From DATDFB01 sp035276475 (GTDB lineage: Bacteria > Acidobacteriota > Thermoanaerobaculia > Gp7-AA8), in NCBI GenBank assembly GCA_035276475.1, contig DATELQ010000071.1, forward strand, positions 13,359 to 77,358: a stretch of 64,000 nucleotides of DNA, given 5' to 3'. The position numbers and the translations under genes are program-made. The notes beneath the pieces were generated by a model that saw only the letters and a program-made list of their open reading frames with translations, did no database searches and had not been told where the DNA came from. Positions within the stretch are counted from its first letter, which is position 1; each line of letters starts with the position of its first letter. This document shows positions 1-8,990 of the stretch, one piece after another.

Positions 1-1591
1 GGCGGAAGCCGGGGCCGCGGTCGGCCACCGTACAGACCACGGCGGACGTGCCGTTGTCGTCGTGGCGCACCCGCAGCAGCACCGCTTCGCCGGCCTTCGA
101 GAACTCCACCGCGTTCTCCACCACGTTCTTGAACACCTGCAGCATCCGGTCGGCGTTGATCGAGAGATTCGGCAGCTCCCCGTCGATCTCCTCGCGGATC
201 TCGATCCGCTTCTCCTTCGCCCGCGGTCCGCAGACGCGGATCGCCTCCGCCAGCACCGGCCGGATCGACTGCACGCGCCGCTCGAGCAGCTGCGGGCGGC
301 CGTAGTCGAGGAGATCGTGCATCAGCCGGCTGAGGCGCGACACGTCGTTGCGCAGCGTGGCGAGGTACTCCTCGACGTCCTGGCCGCCGCCGAACTCCGC
401 CTCGAACGCGTCGAGCGTCGCGGCGATGCCGAAGAGCGGATTGCGCACCTCGTGGGCCACGCCGGCCACGAGGCTGCCCATCGCCGACATCGTCTCCCCG
501 CGGCGCAGCGCCGTCTCCATCATCTTCCGCTCCTCGATGTCGCGCACGACGGCGACGACGCACATGAGGTTCCCGATCATGGCCTTGCGCAGGCCGATCT
601 CCACCCAGAACAGCTGTCCGTCCTTCTCGCGGCAGCGCCACTCCACGAGCTGCCGGCCGCCCGGCTCGAGGCTGCGGATGTGGGCGACCGCGTTGTCGAG
701 CGTGTACGGCGGCGTGCCGGAGCTGAGGACGCCCAAATCGAGCGAATCGACCGCGTCGTGCTCGTAGCCGAAGATGTCATAGAGGCGCGCGTTCACGTCG
801 AGAATGGCCCCGCTTTCGGCGTCGAGAATGAAAATCGCGTCGTTCGCAGACTCGAAAATCGAGCGGAAGCGCTCCTCGCGCAGCTCCAGCAGGTTCACCA
901 TCGACTCGATCGATGAGCGGAGGCTCTCCAGCTCCGCGGCCGAGCCGGCGCTCCCGGGCGCGGCGAGCTGCCGCTGCACGCCCGTGCTCACCGCGTCGGC
1001 GTAACGTTCGATCGCCGTCAGCGGCCGCAGCACCGAGCGCCACAGCACGAGATAGACGGAGAGGATGATCAGCAGATCGATCCCCGTGGTGACCCCGAGG
1101 AGCTCGATCATGATCCGGCGCACGTCCGCTTCGACGTACTTCGGCGTGACGTAGAGGTCAACGATGCCGATCGGTGTGTTCTTGTAGACGATCTGCCGTT
1201 CATACCGCCACAAGCCGGGAGGAACGGTCACGCCGTCCCACGGCACGAGCTTCCGATTCGTCACCGGGTCCGCCTCCGTATACTCGATTTCGCGCCGGCG
1301 TCCGATCGAGTCGTCACCCGCAGTCACGCTGATGCCGTAGATCGACTTCGGCTCGGCCATGGCGTCGAGCACTTTCCCGATCACCGGCCGGTCGATGTTC
1401 CAGACCGGCACGGCCAGCGCCTCGGCCAGACCGTCCGCATGGATTCTCGACATATCCCGGAGAGCCGTGTATTGCCGCGCCCACACTCGGCGGTACACGT
1501 AGATGCCGAACGCCACGAGCATCAGCGTCGCCCCCGTCACCACCGTGGCGGCCACGAGCTTCGCGAGTGAGATCTTGCGGCGCGGCGTCAT
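1..1591 (-). CDS. Sensor histidine kinase with PAS domain (C-terminus beyond window edge)
   Basis: Membrane sensor kinase, 530 residues visible. Reading down from the ATG at 1591 there is an N-terminal membrane helix (about residues 8-27), an extracytoplasmic region, a second helix (about 163-182), a PAS domain (about 235-360), a HisKA box with VAHEVRNP (phospho-acceptor His380) and the start of an HATPase domain (ENAVEFS, then ADRGPGF at the edge). The ATG overlaps the TGA of the solute-binding protein gene (ATGA), so the two are co-transcribed. By position, the binding protein probably delivers the signal and the NtrC-type regulator on the other strand is the likely partner. That pairing is inference. 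Confidence 0.9.
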   Translation of the reverse strand, partial: MTPRRKISLAKLVAATVVTGATLMLVAFGIYVYRRVWARQYTALRDMSRIHADGLAEALAVPVWNIDRPVIGKVLDAMAEPKSIYGISVTAGDDSIGRRREIEYTEADPVTNRKLVPWDGVTVPPGLWRYERQIVYKNTPIGIVDLYVTPKYVEADVRRIMIELLGVTTGIDLLIILSVYLVLWRSVLRPLTAIERYADAVSTGVQRQLAAPGSAGSAAELESLRSSIESMVNLLELREERFRSIFESANDAIFILDAESGAILDVNARLYDIFGYEHDAVDSLDLGVLSSGTPPYTLDNAVAHIRSLEPGGRQLVEWRCREKDGQLFWVEIGLRKAMIGNLMCVVAVVRDIEERKMMETALRRGETMSAMGSLVAGVAHEVRNPLFGIAATLDAFEAEFGGGQDVEEYLATLRNDVSRLSRLMHDLLDYGRPQLLERRVQSIRPVLAEAIRVCGPRAKEKRIEIREEIDGELPNLSINADRMLQVFKNVVENAVEFSKAGEAVLLRVRHDDNGTSAVVCTVADRGPGFR

Positions 1592-2470
1592 TTGTAGGTC
1601 TTCGGATCGAACCACAGCCGCTTGTCGGCGAACGGTGTCTCCGGGCCGACGAACGGGTTCTCGATGCGGTAAATCCTTCGCTCCTTCAGCCGCAGCCGCT
1701 CGATCTTCCAGCGCTGGTACTTGTCGAAGATGCGGTCGTACGTGCCGTCGGCGATCATCATCCGCATCCCCTCCTCGGCGCGCGCGGACAGGCGGCGCCC
1801 GTCGTCCGTCTTCGGGAACCAGAAGTACATCGGGAGCGGATAGTAGAAAACGATGTTCTTCTCGATATCGAGGCCCTTCCCCTCGTGCTGCTTGTACTCG
1901 TCGAGCACCTCCACGGCCGCGCGCAGGAAAACGTCGAAGCGTTTGTGCGCGAGCATGTCGAAGAGGCCCTCGTAGTCGGAGCCGGTCACGACCTTGAAGC
2001 GGTTGGACTGGAGGATGTCGACGTCGATCCATCCGAGGCCGAGGCCGTAGCTGAACTTGCGAAGGTCGTCGAGCGACTTGACGGCGTCGAAGCGCGGCTG
2101 CTCGCCCTTGCGGATCAGAAACACGCAGTAGCCGCCGAGGTTCTTGTCGACCGGGATGCGGATCGGCACGAGATTGCGCTCGAAATCCGGCGTCGTGCTG
2201 AGATACATCACCGTCAGCTTGCCGGTCCGGTTCTTCATCTCGAACGCCTGGCGCTGCTCCGTCATCCGCTCCGAGGGAACCATGCGATACGGGCCCCACT
2301 TCGGCGCCGTCTTTTCGAGCGCCGTGCGGAGAATTTCCCAGTGATAGAGGTAGCGGACGTCGAGCGACGACTCGGGCGGGTGGTAGATGTACGTCATCGG
2401 CTTCGGCGGCGGGGCGGCCGCCGCGAGCAGCATGGCGAGCGTTACACTGTGGAACAGCCGGACCCTGTTC

Positions 2471-2472
<2 letters not shown>
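1588..2472 (-). CDS. Periplasmic solute-binding protein (family 3-like), probable signal input for the adjacent kinase
   Basis: A protein of 294 residues with a signal peptide (positive start, then LAMLLAAAA) followed by an alpha/beta binding-protein fold. Segments such as GGYCVFLIRKGE, SLDDLRKFSYGLGLGW and MMIADGTYDRIFDKYQRW resemble bacterial extracellular solute-binding family 3. No permease or ATPase lies nearby, and the stop codon overlaps the start of the sensor kinase, so a role as ligand receptor fits better than transport. The start at 2472 shares the tetranucleotide CATG with the start of the divergent NtrC-type gene. A start further upstream would lie deep inside that gene. The ligand is unknown. 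Confidence 0.82.
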
Positions 2473-3847
<1,375 letters not shown>

Positions 3848-3857
3848 GCACGCTAAC

Positions 3858-4215
3858 AACGGAAGGAACATCGCTTCCAAATGAAGCGCAATCGCTGACG
3901 AACTAAGAGAAAACGCTGACAAACGAAGCGCAATCGATGAAAACCTAAGCGAAATCGCTTACCGCGGAAGCGTTTTCTCTTCCGATCTAAGCGTGCACGC
4001 TTAGATCTTCAGCGTGCACGCTTAGTTTTTCAGCGTGCACCCTTAGTTTGGAAGCGTGCACGCTTAGTTTGGAAGCGTTTTCCCTTCGGTTGTCAGCGTT
4101 CGTGCTTACGTTTTAAGCAAACGTTCTTCGGTCGGAAGCGACTTTGCTTGCGTCGGAAGGAAGTTTCCTTGCGCCGGAAGCGAGCATGCTTCGGTTCGAA
4201 GCTGACTCGGATCCG
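3858..4215. repeat. Tandem array 1: seventeen 21-bp units, each an imperfect dyad
   Basis: Units start at 3858, 3879 (22 bp), 3901, 3922 and then every 21 bp to 4195. Unit positions 5-18 carry a dyad of the form AAGCG-N4-CGCTT; the unit at 4048 has the perfect palindrome AAGCGTGCACGCTT. Arm changes are compensated between units: AAGCGA/TCGCTT at 3943, AAGGAA/TTCCTT at 4153. All frames through the array contain stops, so it is not coding. A 21-bp period is two DNA turns, which puts every dyad on the same helix face. It lies between the NtrC-type gene and the sigma-54-like promoter and could be an enhancer, though a second 21-bp array elsewhere in the window has no such context. Confidence 0.9.
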
Positions 4216-4346
4216 TTCCCTGTGCCCCGTCCCCCCGTCTTAATTTTAGAAATTGACGTATCAGAACTAGCACTCCACCCTCTTTCCGAAAACGGTTACA
4301 TTCCGCTAACTCGCCTCCCTTCAATCACTTAAAAATCTGGCATTTC

Positions 4347-4362
4347 TGGCAGTGCGGTTGCT
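4347..4362 (+). promoter_or_regulatory. Sigma-54 (-24/-12) promoter for the chemosensory operon
   Basis: TGGCAGTGCGGTTGCT matches the sigma-54 pattern TGGCAC-N5-TTGCW, with the invariant GG (4348-4349) and GC (4360-4361) separated by exactly 10 bases. The predicted start of transcription is near 4373, only about five bases before the ATG at 4378, so the first gene would be almost leaderless. It follows an NtrC-type activator gene and the phased dyad array. Confidence 0.75.
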
Positions 4363-4377
4363 CTAGGGCTGCCCGCC

Positions 4378-4752
4378 ATGAAGCAGCTTCTCATCGTCGA
4401 CAACGAAGAAACCATCATCTTTGCCCTGAAGCGCTACTTCTCCAAGCTCCGCTACCGCGTGGACGCGGCGTGCGAGCTCGAGGAGGCCGAGGCGCTCGTT
4501 GCGCATACGCGCTACGACCTCGTCATCGCCGACCTCTCCCTCACCTGCGGCGGCAGCACCGAGGGGCTCGAAGTCCTGCGCTTCCTCCGTGCGCGGTCGC
4601 CGAAAACGCCGGCCATCCTCCTCACCGCCTTCGGCACCCCCGCGGTCGAGGACGAAGCCCGGCGCCGCGGCGCGCAGGCCGTGCTGGCGAAACCGCAACC
4701 CCTTCCCGAGATCGCGCGCGTCGCCGTCGAGCTCTTAGGAGCGCAGCCATGA
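4378..4752 (+). CDS. Single-domain response regulator
   Basis: Stand-alone receiver of 124 residues, first gene of the chemosensory operon. It has acidic residue D8 with E10, acceptor D52 (LVIADLSL), Thr83 and Lys105 (LAKPQP), so it should be phosphorylatable; the first position of the usual DD pair is kept while the second is Asn9. The loop after D52 is extended (TCGGSTEG) relative to CheY. Its TGA overlaps the ATG of the EAL gene, so the two products are made together. Likely phosphate donors are the CheA encoded downstream or the kinase at the left edge. Confidence 0.88.
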   Translation: MKQLLIVDNEETIIFALKRYFSKLRYRVDAACELEEAEALVAHTRYDLVIADLSLTCGGSTEGLEVLRFLRARSPKTPAILLTAFGTPAVEDEARRRGAQAVLAKPQPLPEIARVAVELLGAQP

Positions 4753-5528
4753 AGCGCGTCCTCGATCGCATTCAGGGGCCGGGGGCGATCCGCATGGAGT
4801 TCCAGCCGATCGTCAAAGCGGTGAACGGCGAGGTCGAGCTCTACGCCGTCGAAGCGCTCGCGCGCGGCCCGCGCGGCACCAGCGTCGAGCGCCCCGAGGT
4901 CCTCTTCGAGTACGCGCGGCGCAAAGGCGTCGAGAGCGACGTCGACCTCATTTGCATCACCGAGGCCTTCGAGGCGTACAGCCGGCTTCCGCAACAGCCA
5001 TTGCTCTCGATCAACGTCCACGGCTCCACGCTGGCGAGCGTCGATCACTTCAGCGACCGCATCCTCTCTGCGGCGAAAGTGCACGGCGTCGCGCCCGGCA
5101 GGCTGATGTTCGAGGTCCTCGAGTACCGCGCGCCGTGGGCCATCGAGACGTTCCTCTCGACGCTGGAGCAACTGCGCGACGCCGGCGTGCGCATCGCCGT
5201 CGACGACCTCGGCGTCGGCGCTTCCAACTACCAGATGATCGTCGACTGCCATCCCGACTATCTGAAGATCGACCGGCACGTCGTGCGTGGCTGCGGCGAA
5301 GACCGCTGGCGCCGCGCCGTCCTCGAGTCGATCGCCACGCTCGGCCGCTCGTGCGGCGCGATTCCGGTGGCCGAGGGAGTGGAGACCGAGTCCGACCTCG
5401 ACACCCTCCTCGACCTCGGCATCGACACGCTGCAGGGCTGGCTTTTCGCCCACAGCATGCCCCCCGAAGAGCTCGCGAAACATCCCCTCCTCTCCGCTGC
5501 CACCCCATGCCTGAAAGGACACTGCTAA
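4749..5528 (+). CDS. EAL-domain cyclic-di-GMP phosphodiesterase
   Basis: A stand-alone EAL domain of 259 residues with no membrane segment. The residues needed for hydrolysis are in place: Glu of AVEALARG, Asn of LSINVHG, Glu of FEVLEYR, the Asp pair of VDDLGVG, Lys of DYLKID and Glu of AEGVET, with QGWLFA replacing the usual QGY. It is expected to linearise cyclic-di-GMP. It overlaps the preceding response regulator by ATGA and the following CheY by TAATG. This position suggests that the chemosensory pathway controls cyclic-di-GMP level. That link is inference. Confidence 0.88.
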   Translation: MKRVLDRIQGPGAIRMEFQPIVKAVNGEVELYAVEALARGPRGTSVERPEVLFEYARRKGVESDVDLICITEAFEAYSRLPQQPLLSINVHGSTLASVDHFSDRILSAAKVHGVAPGRLMFEVLEYRAPWAIETFLSTLEQLRDAGVRIAVDDLGVGASNYQMIVDCHPDYLKIDRHVVRGCGEDRWRRAVLESIATLGRSCGAIPVAEGVETESDLDTLLDLGIDTLQGWLFAHSMPPEELAKHPLLSAATPCLKGHC

Positions 5529-5911
5529 TGAGAAAGAAAGTGCTCCTCGTCGACGACTCCGCGACCGTCCTGATGATGGAGAAGATGCTCCTGTCGAAGG
5601 GGCCGTACAACGTCGTCACCGCGCGCGACGGGCGCGAAGCAATCGAGAAAGCGAAGAGCGAACAGCCCGACGTCGTGCTGCTCGACGTCGTCATGCCCAA
5701 CCTCGACGGCCTCTCCGCCTGCGCCGCGATTCGCCAGCAGCCCGAGACCGCGCACATCCCCATCGTCATGGTCACGACGCGCGGCGAGGAGGCGAACGTC
5801 GAGACGGCGTTCCGCAACGGCTGCACCGACTACGTCACCAAGCCGATCAACGGCGTGGAGCTCCTGACGAAGCTCGCCAACATCCTCGGTCTCACCGGAG
5901 GTGTTGCGTGA
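5528..5911 (+). CDS. CheY-like response regulator
   Basis: A CheY-type receiver of 127 residues with D9/D10, acceptor D53 (VVLLDVVMPNLDG), Thr83 and Lys105 (YVTKPI), all the residues for phosphotransfer. There is no output domain. Its ATG shares a base with the TAA of the EAL gene, and it is followed by GGAGGT and a GTG start that overlaps its own stop. As the most conventional receiver in the operon it is the best candidate for the phosphorylation target of the operon's CheA. Confidence 0.9.
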   Translation: MRKKVLLVDDSATVLMMEKMLLSKGPYNVVTARDGREAIEKAKSEQPDVVLLDVVMPNLDGLSACAAIRQQPETAHIPIVMVTTRGEEANVETAFRNGCTDYVTKPINGVELLTKLANILGLTGGVA

Positions 5912-6528
5912 GGCCGTTCCTGGAGAAGGTCGCCGCCGAGACGCGCGAGTACGTGCAGTCGCTGCTCGACGAGAACCAGCGCCTCAGCAAGCTCGTGGCG
6001 GAGCTGGACGACCGCAACCGCGAGTTCACCGAGCGCTACGTCGAGATCGAGCAGCAGAACACGAACCTCGCCAACCTCTACGTGGCCAGCTACCAGCTGA
6101 ACGGCACGCTGGAGCGCGAGCGCGTCGTCGGCGCGATCCAGGAGATCGTCATCAACCTCATCGGCTCCGAGGAGCTGGCCATCTGGCAGATCGACGAGGA
6201 CCTCGACAGCCTCGCGCTCATCGGCTCGTTCGGCATCAACGCCCGCGAGTGGGCGGGCGTGCCGCTCGGCAGCGGCATCGTCGGCCACGTCGCCTACAGC
6301 GGCGAGCGCTACGTCGTCACCGAGTCGGACGCGCGGCCGTTCGGGCGCGAGCAGCACCTGACCGCGTGCATCCCGCTCAAGCTCGACGACAAAGTCATCG
6401 GCGTGATCGGCATCTTCCGCCTGCTGCAGCAGAAGCAGGGGCTGGAGCCGGTCGACTTCGAGCTGTTTGACCTCCTCTGCTCGCACGCGGCCACGGCGCT
6501 CTATTGCACGCGGGAGGTTGTGCAGTGA
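5908..6528 (+). CDS. Coiled-coil GAF-domain protein
   Basis: A protein of 206 residues with a heptad-rich N-terminal coiled coil (about residues 15-60, many Glu, Leu and Asn) followed by a GAF domain (about 65-200; EELAIWQIDEDLDSLALIGSFG, PLGSGIVGHVAYSGERYVV). GAF domains bind small ligands or act as protein docking sites. The start is GTG at 5908 behind a strong GGAGGT at 5897, overlapping the CheY stop. There are no kinase or cyclase residues, so it is probably a cytoplasmic sensor or scaffold feeding the pathway. Ligand unknown. Confidence 0.85.
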   Translation: MRPFLEKVAAETREYVQSLLDENQRLSKLVAELDDRNREFTERYVEIEQQNTNLANLYVASYQLNGTLERERVVGAIQEIVINLIGSEELAIWQIDEDLDSLALIGSFGINAREWAGVPLGSGIVGHVAYSGERYVVTESDARPFGREQHLTACIPLKLDDKVIGVIGIFRLLQQKQGLEPVDFELFDLLCSHAATALYCTREVVQ

Positions 6529-6992
6529 CCGCGCTGCCCGTCATCACCCGCGAGCGGCTGTATCTGCAGCCGGGGCAGCTCATCGTGTCGGCGCAGCCGG
6601 CGACGATCACGACGATCCTCGGCTCGTGCGTCGCGGTCTGCCTGTGGGAGCCGGCGCGCGGCATCGGCGGCATGAACCACTTCATGCTGCCGACGGGCAG
6701 CGGCCCGGCGGCGTCGTCGCCGCGCTTCGGCCCGGCGGCGATGGAGCAGCTCATCGAGAAGATGCGCAACGCCGGCGCGCGCATGCCGCTCGTCCGGGCC
6801 CGCGTCTTCGGCGGCGCGTGCATGTTCGAGATGCCGGCGGCGGCGCAGCTCGGAAAGAAGAACGCCGAGATGGCCCTCGGCTTTCTGCAGCGCCGCGGCA
6901 TCGAGGTCGTGCAGAGCGAAGTCGGCGGCACGCGCGGCCGGAAGCTCATTTTCAACACGGACGAGGGGACGGCATGTCTGACGTTGATCTGA
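6525..6992 (+). CDS. cheD: Chemoreceptor glutamine deamidase CheD
   Basis: A protein of 155 residues of the CheD family, which deamidates glutamines on chemoreceptors. The catalytic Cys35 lies in TTILGSCVAV and His52 in GIGGMNHFMLP; ARVFGGA is the usual family follow-on. The start is GTG at 6525, behind GGGAGG and overlapping the GAF stop. The 3' end overlaps the cheA start by 19 bases. Its presence with CheR and CheB indicates full covalent adaptation of the receptor encoded in the same operon. Confidence 0.92.
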   Translation: MTALPVITRERLYLQPGQLIVSAQPATITTILGSCVAVCLWEPARGIGGMNHFMLPTGSGPAASSPRFGPAAMEQLIEKMRNAGARMPLVRARVFGGACMFEMPAAAQLGKKNAEMALGFLQRRGIEVVQSEVGGTRGRKLIFNTDEGTACLTLI

Positions 6993-8503
6993 GCCTCGCC
7001 GACATCGAGGCGACGTTCGCGATCGAAGCGGCCGACGACGTGGCCGCGCTCGAGGCCGGACTCTTGGCGCTCGAAGACGTGCCCGACGACGCCGAGCTAC
7101 GGCGCGAGCTGCTCCGCCGCGCGCACACGCTGAAAGGCAATGCCTCGATCGTCGGCCGCGACGCGCTGGCTGCGTTCGCGCACACGTTCGAGGAGCGCCT
7201 GCAGGAGCTCGACGTCGTCGACGCCTCCGTCATCGCCTCGCTCCTCGCCGGCGTCGACACGTTCCGCCGTTTGCTCTCCGGAGATGCGGTCGCGGAGATC
7301 GCCGCGCCGGCCGCGAACAAGCACATCCGCGTCGGCGCGGAGAAGCTGAACCGCATGCTCGACCTCGCCGGCGAGATCTCGATCGCGCGCGGCCGCGTGC
7401 AGCAGATCCTCGCCGCCGGCGCGTTCGACGAGCTTGTCGAAGTCGAGCGCCAGATCGACCAGCTCCAGGCCGAATTGCAGGAGCTGATCATGCGCGCGCG
7501 GATGGTGCCGGTCGGCCCGATGTTCCGCCAGTACGCGCGCACGGTGCGCGACACCGCGGCGATGCACGGCAAGAACGCGCACCTGACCACGGTCGGCGAC
7601 GACGTCGAGATCGACACCACCGCCGTCGAGCTCCTGCGCGACCCGATCACGCACATGGTCCGCAACGCCATCGATCACGGCATCGAGCCCTCGGGCGAGC
7701 GCGTGGCCAAGGGAAAGTCGCCGGTCGGCCACATCACGCTCGCAGCGAAGCACGAGGCCGGGACGATCATCATCCGCGTCTCGGACGACGGCCGCGGCCT
7801 CGACCGCGGCGCCATCGGCGCGGACGACAGCGTCATCTTCGAGCCCGGATTCACGACCGCGAAGGAGGTCACCGACCTCTCCGGACGCGGCGTAGGGATG
7901 GACGTGGTGCGGCGCGGCATCGAGGCGCTGCGCGGCACGATCTCCATCGAGTCGGTGCCGGACGTCGGCACGACGTTCACGATCCGCCTGCCGCTCACTC
8001 TCGCCGTGATCGACGGCTTCGGCGTCGCCGCCGGCGGCGAGACGTGGATCGTGCCGATGGAGAGCGTGGTGGAGTGCGTGGAGTTGGACGATCGGAGCGA
8101 CGCCGCCACCGGCGTGATCCTGCTGCGGAACGAGATCGTGCCGTGGGTGCGGGTCAGTAGGGCCTTCTCCCCGCTCGCGGGGAGAAGGTGCCGCGAAGCG
8201 GCGGATGAGGGGCGCGAGCTTCCCAACGAACGCCCCTCACCCGGCCTTCGGCCACCCTCTCCCCGCGAGCGGGGCGAGGGCCCTACGCGCCGCGAGCACA
8301 TCCTCATCGTCCACCACGACAACGTCCGCGCCGGCCTCGTCGTCGACGAGCTTTTCGGCGCCGCGCAGGCCGTCATCAAGCCCCTCGGCAGTTACTTCGC
8401 CGCCGTCCCCGGCATCGCCGGCTCCTCGATCCTCGGCAACGGGCGCGTCGCGCTCATCCTCGACGTCGCCACGATCATTCGCAACCTGCAGGAGAACGCA
8501 TGA
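6974..8503 (+). CDS. cheA: Chemotaxis histidine kinase CheA lacking the P2 domain
   Basis: A protein of 509 residues. An HPt domain (His51 in RRAHTLKGNAS) is followed almost directly by the dimerisation helices, so the CheY-docking P2 domain is absent. The HATPase region has MVRNAIDHGIEPSG (N box), DDGRGLD and GRGVGMDVV, and a CheW-like domain closes the protein (VIDGFGVAAGGETWIVPMESVVECVE to IRNLQ). Within the CheW-like domain, about residues 394-437 are encoded by a palindromic DNA repeat inserted without breaking the frame. The insertion lies between WVRVSRAF and REHILIV, where other CheA proteins have a short loop. The ATG is at 6974, inside the end of cheD. Confidence 0.93.
   Translation: MSDVDLSLADIEATFAIEAADDVAALEAGLLALEDVPDDAELRRELLRRAHTLKGNASIVGRDALAAFAHTFEERLQELDVVDASVIASLLAGVDTFRRLLSGDAVAEIAAPAANKHIRVGAEKLNRMLDLAGEISIARGRVQQILAAGAFDELVEVERQIDQLQAELQELIMRARMVPVGPMFRQYARTVRDTAAMHGKNAHLTTVGDDVEIDTTAVELLRDPITHMVRNAIDHGIEPSGERVAKGKSPVGHITLAAKHEAGTIIIRVSDDGRGLDRGAIGADDSVIFEPGFTTAKEVTDLSGRGVGMDVVRRGIEALRGTISIESVPDVGTTFTIRLPLTLAVIDGFGVAAGGETWIVPMESVVECVELDDRSDAATGVILLRNEIVPWVRVSRAFSPLAGRRCREAADEGRELPNERPSPGLRPPSPRERGEGPTRREHILIVHHDNVRAGLVVDELFGAAQAVIKPLGSYFAAVPGIAGSSILGNGRVALILDVATIIRNLQENA
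8157..8286. repeat. Palindromic repeat element inserted in frame in cheA
   Basis: A 130-bp composite inverted repeat. It starts with GTAGGGCC and ends with GGCCCTAC. The arms (8161-8214 and 8231-8282) are near reverse complements, and each contains its own small hairpins (CCCCGCTCGCGGGG, CCGCGAAGCGG and GGCCTTCGGCC). The spacer is about 16 bp. Elements with this style of hairpins occur as dispersed intergenic repeats in many GC-rich bacteria. Here it is read through as about 43 extra codons of cheA with no stop. Confidence 0.85.
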
Positions 8504-8973
8504 ACCAGTACCTCACCTTCTTCATCCGCGGCGAGGAGTACGCCGCCGGCATCCTTCGCGTGAAGGAGATCATCGAATTCGAGCGCGTCACGCGCGTGCC
8601 GGCCATGCCGGAGCACGTGCGCGGCGTCATCAACCTGCGCGGCGCCGTCCTCCCGGTCATCGACCTGGCCGCGAAATTCGGGCACGGCCCGAGCGAGCCG
8701 GCCCGCACGACGTGCATCGTCGTCGCGGAGACGAAGCTCGGCGCGGAGATGCTCACCGTCGGCGTCATGGCCGACGCCGTCTCCGAGGTCGTCGACATCG
8801 CCGACGACGCCATCGAGCCGCCGCCGTCGTTCGGCACCGGCGTCCGCGCCGACTTCCTGACCGGCATGGGCAAGTTCGACAACCGCCTCCTCCTCGTCCT
8901 CGACGTCGACCGCGTCCTCTCGCCGGTCGAGCTCCAGCAAACCATCGACGCCGCCGTCGCGGCGGAAATCTGA
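8500..8973 (+). CDS. cheW: Chemotaxis coupling protein CheW
   Basis: A CheW of 157 residues: YLTFFIRGEEYAAGILRVKEIIEF opens the SH3-like fold, followed by VRGVINLRGAVLPVIDLAAKFG, the most conserved CheW stretch, and LLLVLDVDRVLS near the end. It bridges CheA and chemoreceptor tips in the signalling array. It overlaps cheA by ATGA and is followed 17 bases later by the chemoreceptor gene. Confidence 0.95.
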   Translation: MNQYLTFFIRGEEYAAGILRVKEIIEFERVTRVPAMPEHVRGVINLRGAVLPVIDLAAKFGHGPSEPARTTCIVVAETKLGAEMLTVGVMADAVSEVVDIADDAIEPPPSFGTGVRADFLTGMGKFDNRLLLVLDVDRVLSPVELQQTIDAAVAAEI

Positions 8974-8990
8974 GAAAGAAGGATTCACCC

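Noticed and set aside
3858..4215. Array 1 as a CRISPR locus
   Set aside because: Units abut with no unique spacers, the period is 21 bp, and no cas genes are present.
4106..4324. Reverse-strand small protein overlapping the end of array 1
   Set aside because: Heptad-like reading is due to the repeat period; other array units carry stops in all frames and no ribosome site is seen.
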